The notes beneath the pieces were generated by a model. That model was not told the origin of the DNA. It saw nothing but the letters and a program-made list of their open reading frames with translations, and ran no database searches. 64,000 bases of DNA from Agrococcus jejuensis (GTDB lineage Bacteria; Actinomycetota; Actinomycetes; Actinomycetales; Microbacteriaceae). Position numbers and translations under genes: made by a program. How positions within the stretch are numbered: position 1 is the first letter of the stretch; each line of letters begins with the position of its first letter. This document shows positions 33,026 to 42,596 of this stretch, piece after piece. The stretch lies in NCBI RefSeq assembly GCF_007679035.1, contig NZ_VEFR01000002.1, positions 661,245 to 725,244 on the forward strand, in the 5' to 3' direction.

Positions 33026-33054
33026 AGTATATGCAAGTGCATGCAAGTAGTCCA
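33026..33054 (-). promoter_or_regulatory. Promoter of the split transketolase with tandem 10-bp operator repeats
   Basis: On the minus strand TGGACT (33049-33054) and TATACT (33026-33031) are spaced by exactly 17 bases, the best sigma-70-like promoter in the window. The spacer consists of two adjacent direct repeats, ATGCAAGTGC and ATGCAAGTAG (top strand 33031-33050), one helical turn apart. A regulator bound there would block the promoter. No candidate regulator gene lies beside it. Confidence 0.6.
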
Positions 33055-33078
33055 CGGCGGCGTGGGCGACGGCGCGCA

Positions 33079-34584
33079 TCAGTCGCCGGGGCGCCACCCG
33101 TGCAGCAGCGCCGCCGTCACGCCGTTCGACCAGCCGAAGCCGTCCTGCAGCTCGTACTCCCCGCCGCCGCCGATGCCGTCGTCGCCGTCGATCTCGTACT
33201 TCTCGATCAGCTTGTGCTCGCGGTCGAACACCCCCTGCACCGTCGCGAGCCAGCGCTCGGCGATCTCGTCGCCCAGCGGCAGGTCGTGGCGACGGAACCC
33301 TTCGATCGCGAGCCACTGCAGCGGCGCCCAGCCGTTCGGCCGGTCCCACTGGTCGCCCGTCTCGTGCTCGCTCGTGCCGATGCCGCCGCTACGGAGCAGC
33401 CTGGCGCGCACGGCCTCCTCGGTGCGTCGCGCCTGCTCGTCGCTCGCGCAGCCGGCGAAGAGCGGCACGACGCAGGCGCCGACGATCGACCGACGCGGCG
33501 CGCCGGTGCGCAGGTCGTGGTCGAGGTACGCACCCGCCTCGTCGTCCCACAGCCAGCGATCGATCGCCGCGCATCGATCCGCGGCCGCGGCTGCGAACCG
33601 CTCGGCGGACTCGTGGTCGCCATCCGCCTCGCTGAGCCGCGCCACGAGCCGCTCGAGCACGACGAGCAGCGCGTTGAGGTCGACGGGCACGATCTGCGTC
33701 GTGCGGATGGTCGAGAGGTCGTCCGGCACCTCGTTCCACCGCGACGAGAAGTCCCAGCCCGACGCCGCGCCCGCGCGCAGGTCGCGATACACCTCGTGCG
33801 CGGGGCGGTCGGATGCGGCGGCGGTCGCGACGTCCTCGCGGTACGACTCCTCGCGCGGCGAGTCCCGATCGTCCCAGTACCGCTGCAGCACCGCGCCGTC
33901 GGGCATCGCGACCGACGACCGATGCGCCTCCCCGGGTCGCAGCGCATGGGCGCCGTCGACCCAGTACGCGTGCTCACGTCGCAGCGCGTGCAGCAGATCC
34001 CTGCCGTCGATCGCCCCGCACGCCTCGGCGAGCTCGACCATGCACGCGAGCATCGGCGGCTGCGAGCGGCTCAGGTAGTACGTGCGATTGCCGTTGGGCA
34101 TGAGGCCGTAGCGATCGATGAGCGACGCGATCGCCTGCACCGCGTCGCGCACCGACTCCGTCCGCCCGCTCGCGGCGAGCCCGAGCATCGAGAAGTAGGT
34201 GTCCCAGTAGTACAGCTCGCGGAATCGCCCGCCCGGCACCGGGTAGGGCGTCGGCACGTCGATGAGCGAGCCCATGAGCCTCGGCGACGCGCTGTGGGTC
34301 AGCGGATCCCACAGTCGATCGATGTGCGTCGCGAGGTCGTCGGACGCACGGGGGTGGAAGCCGCTGTGCCCGGGGCGGGGCTCGTCGAAGTGCTCGCCGA
34401 CGAAGACCGCGAGGTCGAAGCCCTCCCGGTGCCGCTCGCGACGGTACGCGCGCAGGATCTGCTCGGGATCGTCGCGCGGCACGCAGTCGACGAAGGTCTT
34501 CGAGTCGTCGAAGACCTCGCCCTCCTGGACGGCGAGGAAGAGCTCCTGGTAGCGCTCGGCGGGCGTGAGGGTGTCGGCGGCCAT
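33079..34584 (-). CDS. treF: Trehalase, glycoside hydrolase family 37
   Basis: A 501-residue GH37 trehalase that splits trehalose into two glucose molecules. Both family signatures are present: PGGRFRELYYWDTYF (about 117-131) and QWDRPNGWAPLQ (about 410-421), along with the GWDFSSRW catalytic-acid segment and a glycine-rich DGIGGGGEYELQDGFGWSNG end. No signal peptide is seen, so it should be cytoplasmic like TreF. It is about 50 residues shorter than E. coli TreF. Probably its own transcription unit, since the following transketolase pair has a dedicated promoter. Confidence 0.94.
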   Translation of the reverse strand: MAADTLTPAERYQELFLAVQEGEVFDDSKTFVDCVPRDDPEQILRAYRRERHREGFDLAVFVGEHFDEPRPGHSGFHPRASDDLATHIDRLWDPLTHSASPRLMGSLIDVPTPYPVPGGRFRELYYWDTYFSMLGLAASGRTESVRDAVQAIASLIDRYGLMPNGNRTYYLSRSQPPMLACMVELAEACGAIDGRDLLHALRREHAYWVDGAHALRPGEAHRSSVAMPDGAVLQRYWDDRDSPREESYREDVATAAASDRPAHEVYRDLRAGAASGWDFSSRWNEVPDDLSTIRTTQIVPVDLNALLVVLERLVARLSEADGDHESAERFAAAAADRCAAIDRWLWDDEAGAYLDHDLRTGAPRRSIVGACVVPLFAGCASDEQARRTEEAVRARLLRSGGIGTSEHETGDQWDRPNGWAPLQWLAIEGFRRHDLPLGDEIAERWLATVQGVFDREHKLIEKYEIDGDDGIGGGGEYELQDGFGWSNGVTAALLHGWRPGD

Positions 34585-34669
34585 CGGCTCCCCTGGGTCG
34601 GCGTCACCCCAGTCAAGCAGGACGCCGCACGTGCATCGGGCCGCTTGACGCGCCCCACGACGAGTCCCG

Positions 34670-35992
34670 TCAGTCGAGCAGCAGCGCCGGCTCCTCGAGG
34701 ATCGACGCGACGTCGGCCACGAAGCGCGAGACGACGTCGCCGTCGATCGCGCGATGGTCGAACGAGCCGCCGACGGTCGTCACGAAGCGCGGGCGCACCT
34801 CGCCGTCGACGACCCACGGCTTCTGCTTGATCGTGCCGAGCGCGATGATGCCCGTCTCGCCCGGGTTGAGGATGGGCGTGCCCGTGTCCATGCCGAACAC
34901 GCCGATGTTCGTGATCGTGATGGTGCCGCGCGCGAGGTCGGAGGGCTGCGTGCGTCCGTCGCGGGCGGTGAGCGTGAGGTGCTCGAGCGCCTTCGCGAGC
35001 TCGAGCAGGCTCATGTCCTGCGCGTCCTTGACGTTCGGCACCAGCAGGCCGCGCGGCGTCGCCGCCGCGATGCCGAGGTTCACGTAGTGGTGCACGACGA
35101 GCTCGTCGCCCGTGAACGTCGAGTTCACGTTCGGGTTGCGGCGCGCAGCCCACAGCACGGCGCGAGCCATGATGAGCAGCGGCGAGACCTTGACGCCTGC
35201 GAAGTCCGTCGACTGCTTGAGCCGTGCGACGAACTCCATCGTGCGCGTCGCATCCACGTCGACGAACACGCTCACGTGCGGGGCCGAGTACGCCGAGTCG
35301 ACCATCGCCTGCGCGATCGCCTTGCGCACGCCCTTCACGGGGATGCGCTCCTCGCGATCCCCCGACCACGCGGCCGGCGTCTCGAGGTTCTTGAAGACGC
35401 TCGGCTGCTCGGCGGCGCGCACGACGTCGTCGCGCGTGACCTCGCCCGCGAGGCCCGTGCCGACGACCGACGCGAGGTCGACGCCCAGGTCGCGTGCGAG
35501 CTTGCGGATCGGCGGCTTCGCGATCGTGGGCACCGCGGATGCGGCGGGCACGGATGCCGGGCGCGCGGGCTCGGTGCGCACGGGCGGCTGCTCGACGGTG
35601 CGCGGCTTGCGACGCCGGGTCTGCGCGTCGCCGCGCACGCCGTAGCCGACGAGCACGGCGCCGGGCTCGTCGTGCGTGATCGAGGCCTGCACGTCGGCGA
35701 CGGCCTCGCTCGTCTCGATCGCCGAGGGGTCGACGGGCTCGGGCGCCGCCTCCGCCCCGTCGGCGATGCGGATGATGGGCGAGCCCACCTCGACGGTGTC
35801 GCCGGGCTCGGCGAGCAGCGCCTCGACGCGGCCGGCGAACGGGCTCGGCAGCTCGACGAGCGACTTCGCGGTCTCGATCTCGAGGATGACGTCGTTGACG
35901 GCGACCTCGTCGCCTACGGCGACCTTCCACGCGACGATCTCGGCCTCGGTGAGGCCCTCGCCGGGATCCGGCAGTCGGAACTCCTGCATCAT
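34670..35992 (-). CDS. bkdC: Branched-chain 2-oxoacid dehydrogenase E2 (dihydrolipoyl acyltransferase)
   Basis: A 440-residue E2. It has one lipoyl domain at residues 3-75 with the lipoylated lysine in EIETAKS (Lys 43), an Ala/Pro-rich linker, a peripheral subunit-binding domain near 145-180 ([21 protein letters not shown]), and a catalytic acyltransferase domain ending in [15 protein letters not shown], the HxxxDG active site. It forms the core of the complex that turns branched-chain 2-oxo acids into acyl-CoA starters for branched fatty acids. Last gene of the bkd operon, starting 8 bases after the E1beta stop. Two adjacent ATGs are possible starts. Confidence 0.94.
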   Translation of the reverse strand: MMQEFRLPDPGEGLTEAEIVAWKVAVGDEVAVNDVILEIETAKSLVELPSPFAGRVEALLAEPGDTVEVGSPIIRIADGAEAAPEPVDPSAIETSEAVADVQASITHDEPGAVLVGYGVRGDAQTRRRKPRTVEQPPVRTEPARPASVPAASAVPTIAKPPIRKLARDLGVDLASVVGTGLAGEVTRDDVVRAAEQPSVFKNLETPAAWSGDREERIPVKGVRKAIAQAMVDSAYSAPHVSVFVDVDATRTMEFVARLKQSTDFAGVKVSPLLIMARAVLWAARRNPNVNSTFTGDELVVHHYVNLGIAAATPRGLLVPNVKDAQDMSLLELAKALEHLTLTARDGRTQPSDLARGTITITNIGVFGMDTGTPILNPGETGIIALGTIKQKPWVVDGEVRPRFVTTVGGSFDHRAIDGDVVSRFVADVASILEEPALLLD

Positions 35993-35999
35993 GCCTCCA

Positions 36000-37025
36000 T
36001 CAGTAGGCCAGCACGCGATCGACGGCGTCGAGCACGCGGTCGGCGTCCGGCAGGTACACGGCCTCGAGCGCGGCCGGCGGGAACGGGGCGTCGAAGCCCG
36101 AGACGCGCAGCACGGGCGCCTCGAGCGAGTAGAACGCGCGCTCGTGGATCGTCGCCGCCACCTCGGAGCCCACCGACACGTGGCCGGGCGCCTCCTGCGC
36201 CACGACGACGCGGCCCGTGCGCTGCGCGGACTCGACGATGGGCCCGAAGTCGATGGGCGACAGCGAGCGCAGGTCGATGACCTCGCACGACGTGCCCTCG
36301 CCCTCGGCGATCTGCGCCGCCTGCAGCAGCACGTGCACCATGGCGCCGTGGCCCACGAGCGTCACGTCGGTGCCGGGGCGGGCCACGACCGAGCGGTGCA
36401 GCGGCCCGGGCGGCGCCGACAGGTCGACCTCGCCCTTCGCCCAGTACTTCGCCTTCGGCTCGAGGAAGATCACGGGATCGTTGCCCTGGATCGCCTGCTG
36501 GATCATCCAGTACGCGTCGTTCGCCGTCGACGGCGACACCACGCGCAGGCCCGAGGTGTGCGCGAAGTACGCCTCGGGGCTCTCCTGGTGGTGCTCGACG
36601 GCGCCGATGTGCCCGCCGTACGGGATGCGGATGACGACGGGGAACGAGACGGTGCCCGCGTGCCGCGAGGTGAGCTTCGCGAGCTGCGAGGTGATCTGGT
36701 CGAACGCCGGGTAGACGAAGCCGTCGAACTGGATCTCGCAGATCGAGCGGTAGCCGCGCATCGCGAGGCCGATGGCCGAGCCGACGATGCCCGACTCGGC
36801 GAGCGGGGTGTCGAGCACGCGCTTCGCGCCGAACTCGGCCTGCAGGCCGTCGGTGACGCGGAATACGCCGCCGAGGGGGCCGATGTCCTCGCCCAGCAGC
36901 AGGATGCGCTCGTCGGCGGCCATCGCGGCGCGCATGCCCGCGTTCAGGGCCTTCGCGATGGGCATCGTCACGGTGCCGGAGGGCGCGGATGTCGGCGCGG
37001 TCTCGGTGGTGGCTGCGTCGGTCAT
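36000..37025 (-). CDS. bkdB: 2-oxoacid dehydrogenase E1 component, beta subunit
   Basis: A 341-residue ThDP-dependent E1beta. It has [41 protein letters not shown] with the catalytic Glu, [37 protein letters not shown] and the C-terminal [19 protein letters not shown]. With E1alpha it decarboxylates the 2-oxo acid and transfers the acyl group to E2 lipoate. The sequence fits the branched-chain class better than pyruvate dehydrogenase. Its ATG overlaps the E1alpha stop by 4 bases. Confidence 0.94.
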   Translation of the reverse strand: MTDAATTETAPTSAPSGTVTMPIAKALNAGMRAAMAADERILLLGEDIGPLGGVFRVTDGLQAEFGAKRVLDTPLAESGIVGSAIGLAMRGYRSICEIQFDGFVYPAFDQITSQLAKLTSRHAGTVSFPVVIRIPYGGHIGAVEHHQESPEAYFAHTSGLRVVSPSTANDAYWMIQQAIQGNDPVIFLEPKAKYWAKGEVDLSAPPGPLHRSVVARPGTDVTLVGHGAMVHVLLQAAQIAEGEGTSCEVIDLRSLSPIDFGPIVESAQRTGRVVVAQEAPGHVSVGSEVAATIHERAFYSLEAPVLRVSGFDAPFPPAALEAVYLPDADRVLDAVDRVLAY

Positions 37026-38149
37026 GCGTCGCCTCCGAACGATGCCTCGAACTCCGCGAGCGCGAGCTTCTGCTCGGCGAGCGGCGCGTGCGGGTCGGTG
37101 TAGACGTGGTCGAAGATCACGTCGCTGGGCGGGCTGCCGGCCGAGAGCGTGCGGCGACGCACGTCGGCCGCGGTGTCGGCCGCCTCCTCGTCGATCGACT
37201 GCAGCAGCGCATCCTCGACGCCCTGCGCGCGCAGATGCGCGGCGAGGCGGGCGATGGGATCGCGGCGCTGCCACGCCGCCTCCTCGTCGCTCGAGCGGTA
37301 GCGCGTCGGGTCGTCGCTCGTCGTGTGCGCGCCCATGCGGTACGTGTCGGCGGCGATGTAGCCGGGGCCCTCGCCGCCGCGCGCGGCGTCGAGCTCGGCG
37401 CGGCCGACGGCGAAGGCGATGAGCGGGTCGTTGCCGTCGATCCAGTGCGCGCGGTGGCCGAACCCGGCCGCGCGCAGGTGCAGCGGCGTGCGCGACTGCG
37501 TGCTCGACGGCACCGAGATCGCCCACTTGTTGTCCTGCATGTAGGTGACGAGCGGCGCGTCGTACGTCTTCGAGAACACGAGGCCCTCGGAGGCGTCGCC
37601 CTGGCTCGAGGCGCCGTCGCCGTAGCAGACCAGCACGGCCTCGTCGCTGGCGACGTCGCCGGAGCCGACCTTGCCGTCCATGGTCGCCCCCATGGCGTAG
37701 CCCGTCGCGTGCAGCGCCTGCGTCGCGATGACGAGCGAGTAGATGCGGCAGCCTCGGGTCTCGTCCGGGTTCCAGCCGCCGTGCCGTGCGCCGCGGAACA
37801 CGTCGATGATCTGCATCCACTCGACGCCGCGCACGTGCGCGATGACATGCTCGCGATACGACGGGAAGACGGTGTCCTGGTCGCGCATCGCGAAGGCCAT
37901 GCCGACCTGGCCGCCCTCCTGGCCGACCGACGGCACCCACAGGCCCAGTCGGCCCTGGCGCTGCAGGTTGCGCGCCTCCATGTCGACGGCGCGGGTCTCG
38001 ACCATGGCGCGGTGCATCGCGATGCGGTCGTCGAGCGTCAGCTCGTCGGCCAGCGCGTGCCAGCGCTCGGTCGCGGCGCTCAGCACCAGCGCGCCCTCGG
38101 CGTCGAGGAGCCGCAGCGGCTCGTCGAGGTCGGTGACGGCCACCGTCAT
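37022..38149 (-). CDS. bkdA: 2-oxoacid dehydrogenase E1 component, alpha subunit
   Basis: A 375-residue E1alpha. It has LWVPSVGQEGGQVGMAFAM, FPSYREHVIAHVRGVEW, the ThDP/Mg2+ motif YGDGASSQGDASEG...YMQDNKWAIS, and the phospho-loop region YRMGAHTTSDDPTRYRSSDE typical of the family. It works as an alpha2beta2 tetramer with the product of the next gene. Its ATG overlaps the aminotransferase stop by 4 bases, so amino-acid transamination and oxo-acid oxidation are encoded in one four-gene operon. Confidence 0.94.
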   Translation of the reverse strand: MTVAVTDLDEPLRLLDAEGALVLSAATERWHALADELTLDDRIAMHRAMVETRAVDMEARNLQRQGRLGLWVPSVGQEGGQVGMAFAMRDQDTVFPSYREHVIAHVRGVEWMQIIDVFRGARHGGWNPDETRGCRIYSLVIATQALHATGYAMGATMDGKVGSGDVASDEAVLVCYGDGASSQGDASEGLVFSKTYDAPLVTYMQDNKWAISVPSSTQSRTPLHLRAAGFGHRAHWIDGNDPLIAFAVGRAELDAARGGEGPGYIAADTYRMGAHTTSDDPTRYRSSDEEAAWQRRDPIARLAAHLRAQGVEDALLQSIDEEAADTAADVRRRTLSAGSPPSDVIFDHVYTDPHAPLAEQKLALAEFEASFGGDA

Positions 38150-39207
38150 GCGAGCTCCCGGATGCGGCGCACGGCATCGACGATGCCGTCGTGCGCCTCG
38201 CGCTCGGCGACCGTGATGCGCACGCCGTCGGGGAACTGGCGCGCGACGATCGCCACGTCGTCGAGGATCTCGGCGATCGCCTCCGCCTGGTCGGGACGGG
38301 CTGCGACCCAGACGAAGTTGCCGTGCGCCTCGGGCACGGGCGTGCCGGCGTCGGCGAGGCGCTGCTGCAGGGCGTCGCGGTCGGCGGCGAGCTGCTCGAC
38401 GCGGGCGAAGAGCTCGCCCTCCGCCGCGATGCTCGCGAGCGCAGCCTGCGTCGCGAGACCCGTGACCGACAGCGGGATCCCCGAGATCGTCGCGGCGCCG
38501 ATGATCGTCGGATCGCCGATGGCGTAGCCGACGCGCAGGCCGGCGAGGCCGTACGCCTTCGAGAAGGTGCGGAGGATCACGACGTTGTCGTGCGCGGCCT
38601 GGGCGGCGAGGCCGTCGACCACCGGCACCTGCACGAACTCGATGTAGGCCTCGTCGAGCATCACGAGCACGTCGGAGGGCACCTTCGCGATGAACGCGTC
38701 CCACTGCTCCTGGGTGACGATCGGGCCCGTGGGGTTGTTGGGGCTGCACACGAACACGGCGCGCGTGCGCTCGGTGATCGCGGCGGCCATGGCGTCGAGG
38801 TCGTGCTCGGCGGTGGGCGTGAGCGGCACCATGATGGGCGTCGCACCCGCGACCTGCACGAGCAGCGGATACGCCTCGAACGAGCGCCATGCGAAGACGA
38901 CCTCGTCGCCCGGACCGGCGACGGCCGTGACGAGCTGCATGATGCCCGAGACGGAGCCGTCGGAGACCATGATGCGCTCGGGCGCGACGCCGTGCTTCGC
39001 CGCGAGTGCGGCGACGAGCGAGGGCGCGCCGGCGGCCGGATACCGGTTCACCGTGGCGGCCTGCTCGACGATGGCGTCGACCACCGAGGGCAGCGGCGGG
39101 AAGGGGTTCTCGTTGCTCGAGAGCTTGAATCCACCCTCGGGAGCGGGCCTGCCCTGCTTGTATGCGGGGATGGCCTGGATCGCGTCACGCAGTCGTACTG
39201 GCACCAT
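38146..39207 (-). CDS. Histidinol-phosphate/aromatic aminotransferase
   Basis: A 353-residue fold-type I aminotransferase of the HisC/Pat group. It has KLSSNENPFPPLPSV, NRYPAAGAPSLVAALA, CSPNNPTGPIV, LVMLDEAYIEFVQ and RTFSKAYGLAGLRVGY with the PLP lysine. These enzymes transaminate histidinol phosphate or aromatic amino acids; the operon with bkd genes makes a role in making 2-oxo acids for E1-E2 likely (inference). A TAGCCT -10 box lies 6 bases before the second codon (GTG, 39204), so the true start may be that GTG rather than the ATG at 39207. Confidence 0.9.
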   Translation of the reverse strand: MVPVRLRDAIQAIPAYKQGRPAPEGGFKLSSNENPFPPLPSVVDAIVEQAATVNRYPAAGAPSLVAALAAKHGVAPERIMVSDGSVSGIMQLVTAVAGPGDEVVFAWRSFEAYPLLVQVAGATPIMVPLTPTAEHDLDAMAAAITERTRAVFVCSPNNPTGPIVTQEQWDAFIAKVPSDVLVMLDEAYIEFVQVPVVDGLAAQAAHDNVVILRTFSKAYGLAGLRVGYAIGDPTIIGAATISGIPLSVTGLATQAALASIAAEGELFARVEQLAADRDALQQRLADAGTPVPEAHGNFVWVAARPDQAEAIAEILDDVAIVARQFPDGVRITVAEREAHDGIVDAVRRIRELA

Positions 39208-39304
39208 CCCAGGCTAGGGCGAAGGGGCGTCCGTCGGGGCATGGATGCATCCATCCGGGCACATCCGCCGCCGGGATGCAGGGCGTGGATGCGATGATGT
39301 GCGC

Positions 39305-39712
39305 ATGCGCTTCCTGCTGCGAATCGCGGGCACTGCCCTGTCGATCTGGGTCGTCACGCTCATCGTGCCCGGCATCCACATCGTGCCCTGGGCCGAGGGC
39401 ACCGGGCCCGAGGTCGGCACGCTGCTGCTCGTCGCCCTCGTCTTCGGCGTCATCAACGCCACGATCGGCAACGTCATCCGCATCGTCGCGTTCCCCATCT
39501 ACCTGCTGACGCTCGGCATCGCGGCGCTCTTCGTCAACGCGCTGCTGCTCATGTGCGTGCACTGGCTCTCGGAGGCAGCCGGCTTCGGCCTGCGGCTCGA
39601 CGGCTTCTGGTGGGGCTTCCTCAGCGCGATCCTCATCTCGTTCGGCACGTGGCTCGTCACGGTGATCACGCGGCCGCTGTGGCGCAAGGAGCGTGCTCGC
39701 GACCGCGAGTGA
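39305..39712 (+). CDS. Phage holin family 4-TM membrane protein
   Basis: A 135-residue membrane protein with four helices at about 3-22, 38-60, 66-88 and 106-128. It has INATIGNVIRIVAFPIYLLTLG and the closing RPLWRKER, matching the DUF360/mycobacterial 4-TMS holin-like family. These proteins are found throughout actinobacteria outside phages and their role is unknown. The start is the ATG at 39305 (MRFLLRIAG); the longer frame adds a polar segment unlike the family. No phage genes are nearby. Confidence 0.85.
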   Translation: MRFLLRIAGTALSIWVVTLIVPGIHIVPWAEGTGPEVGTLLLVALVFGVINATIGNVIRIVAFPIYLLTLGIAALFVNALLLMCVHWLSEAAGFGLRLDGFWWGFLSAILISFGTWLVTVITRPLWRKERARDRE

Positions 39713-39782
39713 GCGATCGCGGCCCGCGCCCGCTGAGGGCAAGGGCTGGAATGCGCGCCCGCTCGCGTCGTTGGATCGATGC

Positions 39783-40721
39783 ATGAGCGAGCAGACGATG
39801 CAGGCGGTCGTGTACGACGAGTTCGGCGGCCCCGAGCGGCTCGCGCTGCGCGAGGTCGCGGCGCCGACGCCGGGGCCGGGCGAGGTGCGCATCCGCGTGC
39901 GGCGCGCCGGCGTGAACCCCGTGGACTGGAAGGTGCTGTCGGGCGGGCTGCGAGGCCTCATGCCCCACGTGCTGCCGATCGTGCCGGGCTGGGACGTCGC
40001 GGGCGTCGTCGATGCGCTCGGGCCCGACGTGCCCGAGCTCGAGGTCGGCGACGAGGTGCTGTCGTACGCGCGCAAGGACTGGGTGCAGCAGGGCACGTTC
40101 GCCGAGCTCGTGACCGTGCGCGTCGTCGACGTCGCCCGCAAGCCCGCTGCGCTGTCGTGGGATGCGGCGGGCGCGCTGCCGCTCGCGGGCCTCACGGCCG
40201 AGCGCGTGCTCGACGCCGCGGGCGTGAGCCGCGGCAGCACGGTGCTCGTGCACGCCGCCTCAGGTGGCGTCGGCACGCTCGCGGTGCAGCTCGCACGGCT
40301 GCGCGGCGCCCGCGTGATCGGCACGGCCTCGCCGTCGGGCCACGATCGCCTGCGTGCGCTGGGTGCCGAGCCCGTCGCGTACGGCGACGGCCTCGTCGAC
40401 GCCGTGCGTGCGCTCGCGCCCGAGGGCGTCGACGCCGTCGTCGACCTCGTGGGCGGCGTCATGGAGCAGACCCTGGCGGTGCTCGCCGAGGGCGGGCAGC
40501 ACGCGTCGATCGCCGACCATGCCGCGGGCGAGCACGGCGGCCGCTGGGTGTGGGTGCGCCCCGACGGTCCGCGGCTCGAGGCCCTCGCGCAGCGCGTCGC
40601 CGACGGCGAGCTCGACGTCGAGATCGCGGGAACGTTCCCGCTCGCCGACGTCGCGGGCGCCTTCGAGCAGAGCATGTCGGGCACGACGCGCGGCAAGCTC
40701 GTCATCCACGTCGCCGACTGA
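39783..40721 (+). CDS. Quinone oxidoreductase-like MDR family reductase
   Basis: A 312-residue zinc-free medium-chain reductase. The N-terminal GroES-like part has AGVNPVDWKVLSGG and PGWDVAGVVDALG; the nucleotide-binding part has VHAASGGVGTLAVQLARLRGARVIGTAS, and the end TTRGKLVIHV is typical of NADPH:quinone reductases. Lack of zinc ligands supports the quinone-reductase subgroup. It probably reduces quinones or enones with NADPH. The ATG was chosen at MSEQTMQAVVYDEFGG. Single gene, convergent with the hydrolase at 40732. Confidence 0.9.
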   Translation: MSEQTMQAVVYDEFGGPERLALREVAAPTPGPGEVRIRVRRAGVNPVDWKVLSGGLRGLMPHVLPIVPGWDVAGVVDALGPDVPELEVGDEVLSYARKDWVQQGTFAELVTVRVVDVARKPAALSWDAAGALPLAGLTAERVLDAAGVSRGSTVLVHAASGGVGTLAVQLARLRGARVIGTASPSGHDRLRALGAEPVAYGDGLVDAVRALAPEGVDAVVDLVGGVMEQTLAVLAEGGQHASIADHAAGEHGGRWVWVRPDGPRLEALAQRVADGELDVEIAGTFPLADVAGAFEQSMSGTTRGKLVIHVAD

Positions 40722-40731
40722 GCCGGGCGGC

Positions 40732-42213
40732 TCACCGCTGCACGTCCCAGCCGGCCGACTCCAGCTCGACCGGCCCGACCTGCGCGCCCTCGACGGGCGC
40801 CCAGACGGCGTCGACGACGTCGTCGCCGAGCGCGTCGAGCTGCTGCGCGGTCGCCCAGTAGGCCTCGGGGTAGTGGCCGCCGACCATCAGGTCGGAGAGC
40901 GGCTGCCCGGCGTCGTCGTAGCGCCGGGTCTCGATGGCATCGAGGTCGGGGGATCCCTCGAGCACGAGCCGGTCGTCGACGTGCGGTCCGCCCAGTGCGG
41001 CGACGACGTCGGAGTCGTTCTGCACCGCGACGGCCGTCGTGCCCTCCGGCACCGCCATGGCACCGACGGGACCGGCGAAGGTCACGACCGACTGCACGCG
41101 CACGCCGGCACCGAGCGCAGCACCCGCCACGGCCGCGCCGCCCTGCGAGTAGCCGAACATCTGCACGACGTCGCCGTCGGCGACGCCCGCCGCCTCCATC
41201 GCCTGCAGCACGGCGTCGGCGCTGCCGAACGTGTCGCCGCCGGCGACGTTCATCGCGTTCTCGACGTTCGAGGTCATGTCGTAGGCGGTGTCGGGATCGT
41301 CGAACGCGAACGACTCGGTGCCGCCCGCGAACACCTGCACCACGACGGTGCCGTCGGCGAGCTCGTAGCGGTCGATCTCGACGTTCGACTGCATCGACTG
41401 GATGCGGGCGAACGCGTCCGAGTACGACGCGACGGGCGCCTGGCCGGGCGCGGCGCCCGTCGCCCCGCGCTCGATGGCGACGGGCGTGGACCCGGGCAGA
41501 CGGGGCGGATGGCCGGTGAGCAGGAGGCCGAGCACCGTCGCGACCATCGCGCCGGCGCCGAGCGCCCGGTCGTCGTCGACGAGCGATCCGGGCAGCAGCG
41601 CGAACCCCGCGCCGACGTCGTCGAGCTGCGCCATCGCGAGGCGCACTGCGTCGACGAACGCGGGATGGTTCAGCAGGTCGGCCCCGTGCTGCTGCACGAG
41701 CGCCTGCAGCCCGTGCAGCAGGGGTGCTGCGAGCCTGCCTGCCGCGTCGACCGCGGCGCCGGCCATCGAGAGCACGTGGGGATTCCGCGCCGCGAGTGCC
41801 AGCAGCGGCATGAGCAGCATGCCTGCGCCGACCGCGGCGATGCCGACGCCGCCGACCGCGGCGGTCACGAAGGCGCGCGTCGCGACGCCGAGCCCGACCG
41901 ACAGCCGGTCGGCCGCCCAGTCGACGGCGCCGCGCACGACGGCGTCGGTGGTCTGGTAGCTCCAGCCTGCGAGGTCGACGGCGAGTCCGAGCCGATCGAG
42001 GTCGGCGATCGCGAGCCCGCACGCGACCTCCGCGTCGTCGGCGAGCGCCTGCACGCCGGCGACGACCGCGGCGTCGTCCGCCGACAGCGCGGCGGCGCTC
42101 GGCCAGGTGCGCGTGCGCAGTCGCGACTGCGCACGCTCGAGCTCGTCGCGCGCATCCGCGAGCCCCGAGCGCACGACGGCCGCGGCATCCGGGCTCCAGC
42201 CGACGACGCTCAC
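40732..42213 (-). CDS. Alpha/beta hydrolase with helical N-terminal half (possible type VII-linked effector)
   Basis: A 493-residue protein. Residues of about 1-290 are helical and Ala-rich, with hydrophobic stretches near 110-150. About 315-490 are an alpha/beta-hydrolase with the nucleophile elbow FGYSQGG, preceded by SNVENAMNVAGGD, and a late SDLMVGGHYPEAYW segment that could hold the catalytic His. The GTG start at 42211-42213 overlaps the stop of the small WXG-like gene, so the two are made together. The layout, helical partner-binding half plus lipase-like domain, resembles actinobacterial WXG-associated effectors. The substrate is unknown. Confidence 0.75.
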   Translation of the reverse strand: MSVVGWSPDAAAVVRSGLADARDELERAQSRLRTRTWPSAAALSADDAAVVAGVQALADDAEVACGLAIADLDRLGLAVDLAGWSYQTTDAVVRGAVDWAADRLSVGLGVATRAFVTAAVGGVGIAAVGAGMLLMPLLALAARNPHVLSMAGAAVDAAGRLAAPLLHGLQALVQQHGADLLNHPAFVDAVRLAMAQLDDVGAGFALLPGSLVDDDRALGAGAMVATVLGLLLTGHPPRLPGSTPVAIERGATGAAPGQAPVASYSDAFARIQSMQSNVEIDRYELADGTVVVQVFAGGTESFAFDDPDTAYDMTSNVENAMNVAGGDTFGSADAVLQAMEAAGVADGDVVQMFGYSQGGAAVAGAALGAGVRVQSVVTFAGPVGAMAVPEGTTAVAVQNDSDVVAALGGPHVDDRLVLEGSPDLDAIETRRYDDAGQPLSDLMVGGHYPEAYWATAQQLDALGDDVVDAVWAPVEGAQVGPVELESAGWDVQR

Positions 42214-42482
42214 GGGATCGCTCGATCGAGCAGCGGCACCGCCTGATCGAGATCGGCGTGGATGCCCTCGACCCCGACGCCCAGGCGACGCAGCGCGTCG
42301 CGCAGCGACTGCGAGGCGGGGCCGAACCAGTCGAGGGTGGTCGAGGGCACGTCGGCGACGGCGGCGAGCGTGGCGCTGCGGGCCGCGACGAGGTCGCCGC
42401 GCAGGTCGAGCAGCGACGCCCGTGCAGCGGCGCGCACGATCGCGATCGTCGGATCGTCGTCGGGCATCAGCGGGATCTGCAT
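42210..42482 (-). CDS. Small WXG100-like helical protein
   Basis: A 90-residue protein predicted as two helices joined by a turn with W-F-G (LDWFGPASQSLRDAL), the pattern of WXG100/ESAT-6-like proteins. It overlaps the downstream hydrolase gene by GTGA, the usual arrangement of a WXG partner and its cargo. No secretion machinery is in the window. The ATG at 42480-42482 was chosen; one at MPDDDP a few codons on is possible. The family assignment rests on the motif, size and context only. Confidence 0.6.
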   Translation of the reverse strand: MQIPLMPDDDPTIAIVRAAARASLLDLRGDLVAARSATLAAVADVPSTTLDWFGPASQSLRDALRRLGVGVEGIHADLDQAVPLLDRAIP

Positions 42483-42596
42483 GGCAGGCACCCTGCACCG
42501 CGCCACCCGCGAGACGACCCCGCCTGCATGCCGCCTGTGGATGGATGCCGCGCACTCCCGTCTGTGGAGGATCCTTGCCATGATGTGCTCGTGACC

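Noticed and set aside
39305..39712. Holin-like protein as a sign of a prophage
   Set aside because: Members of this family occur widely as single chromosomal genes. No other phage gene is nearby.
39185..42022. A 945-residue minus-strand frame across the holin, reductase and hydrolase region
   Set aside because: It is a mirror frame of low complexity (Arg and Ala runs) that crosses several well-supported genes.
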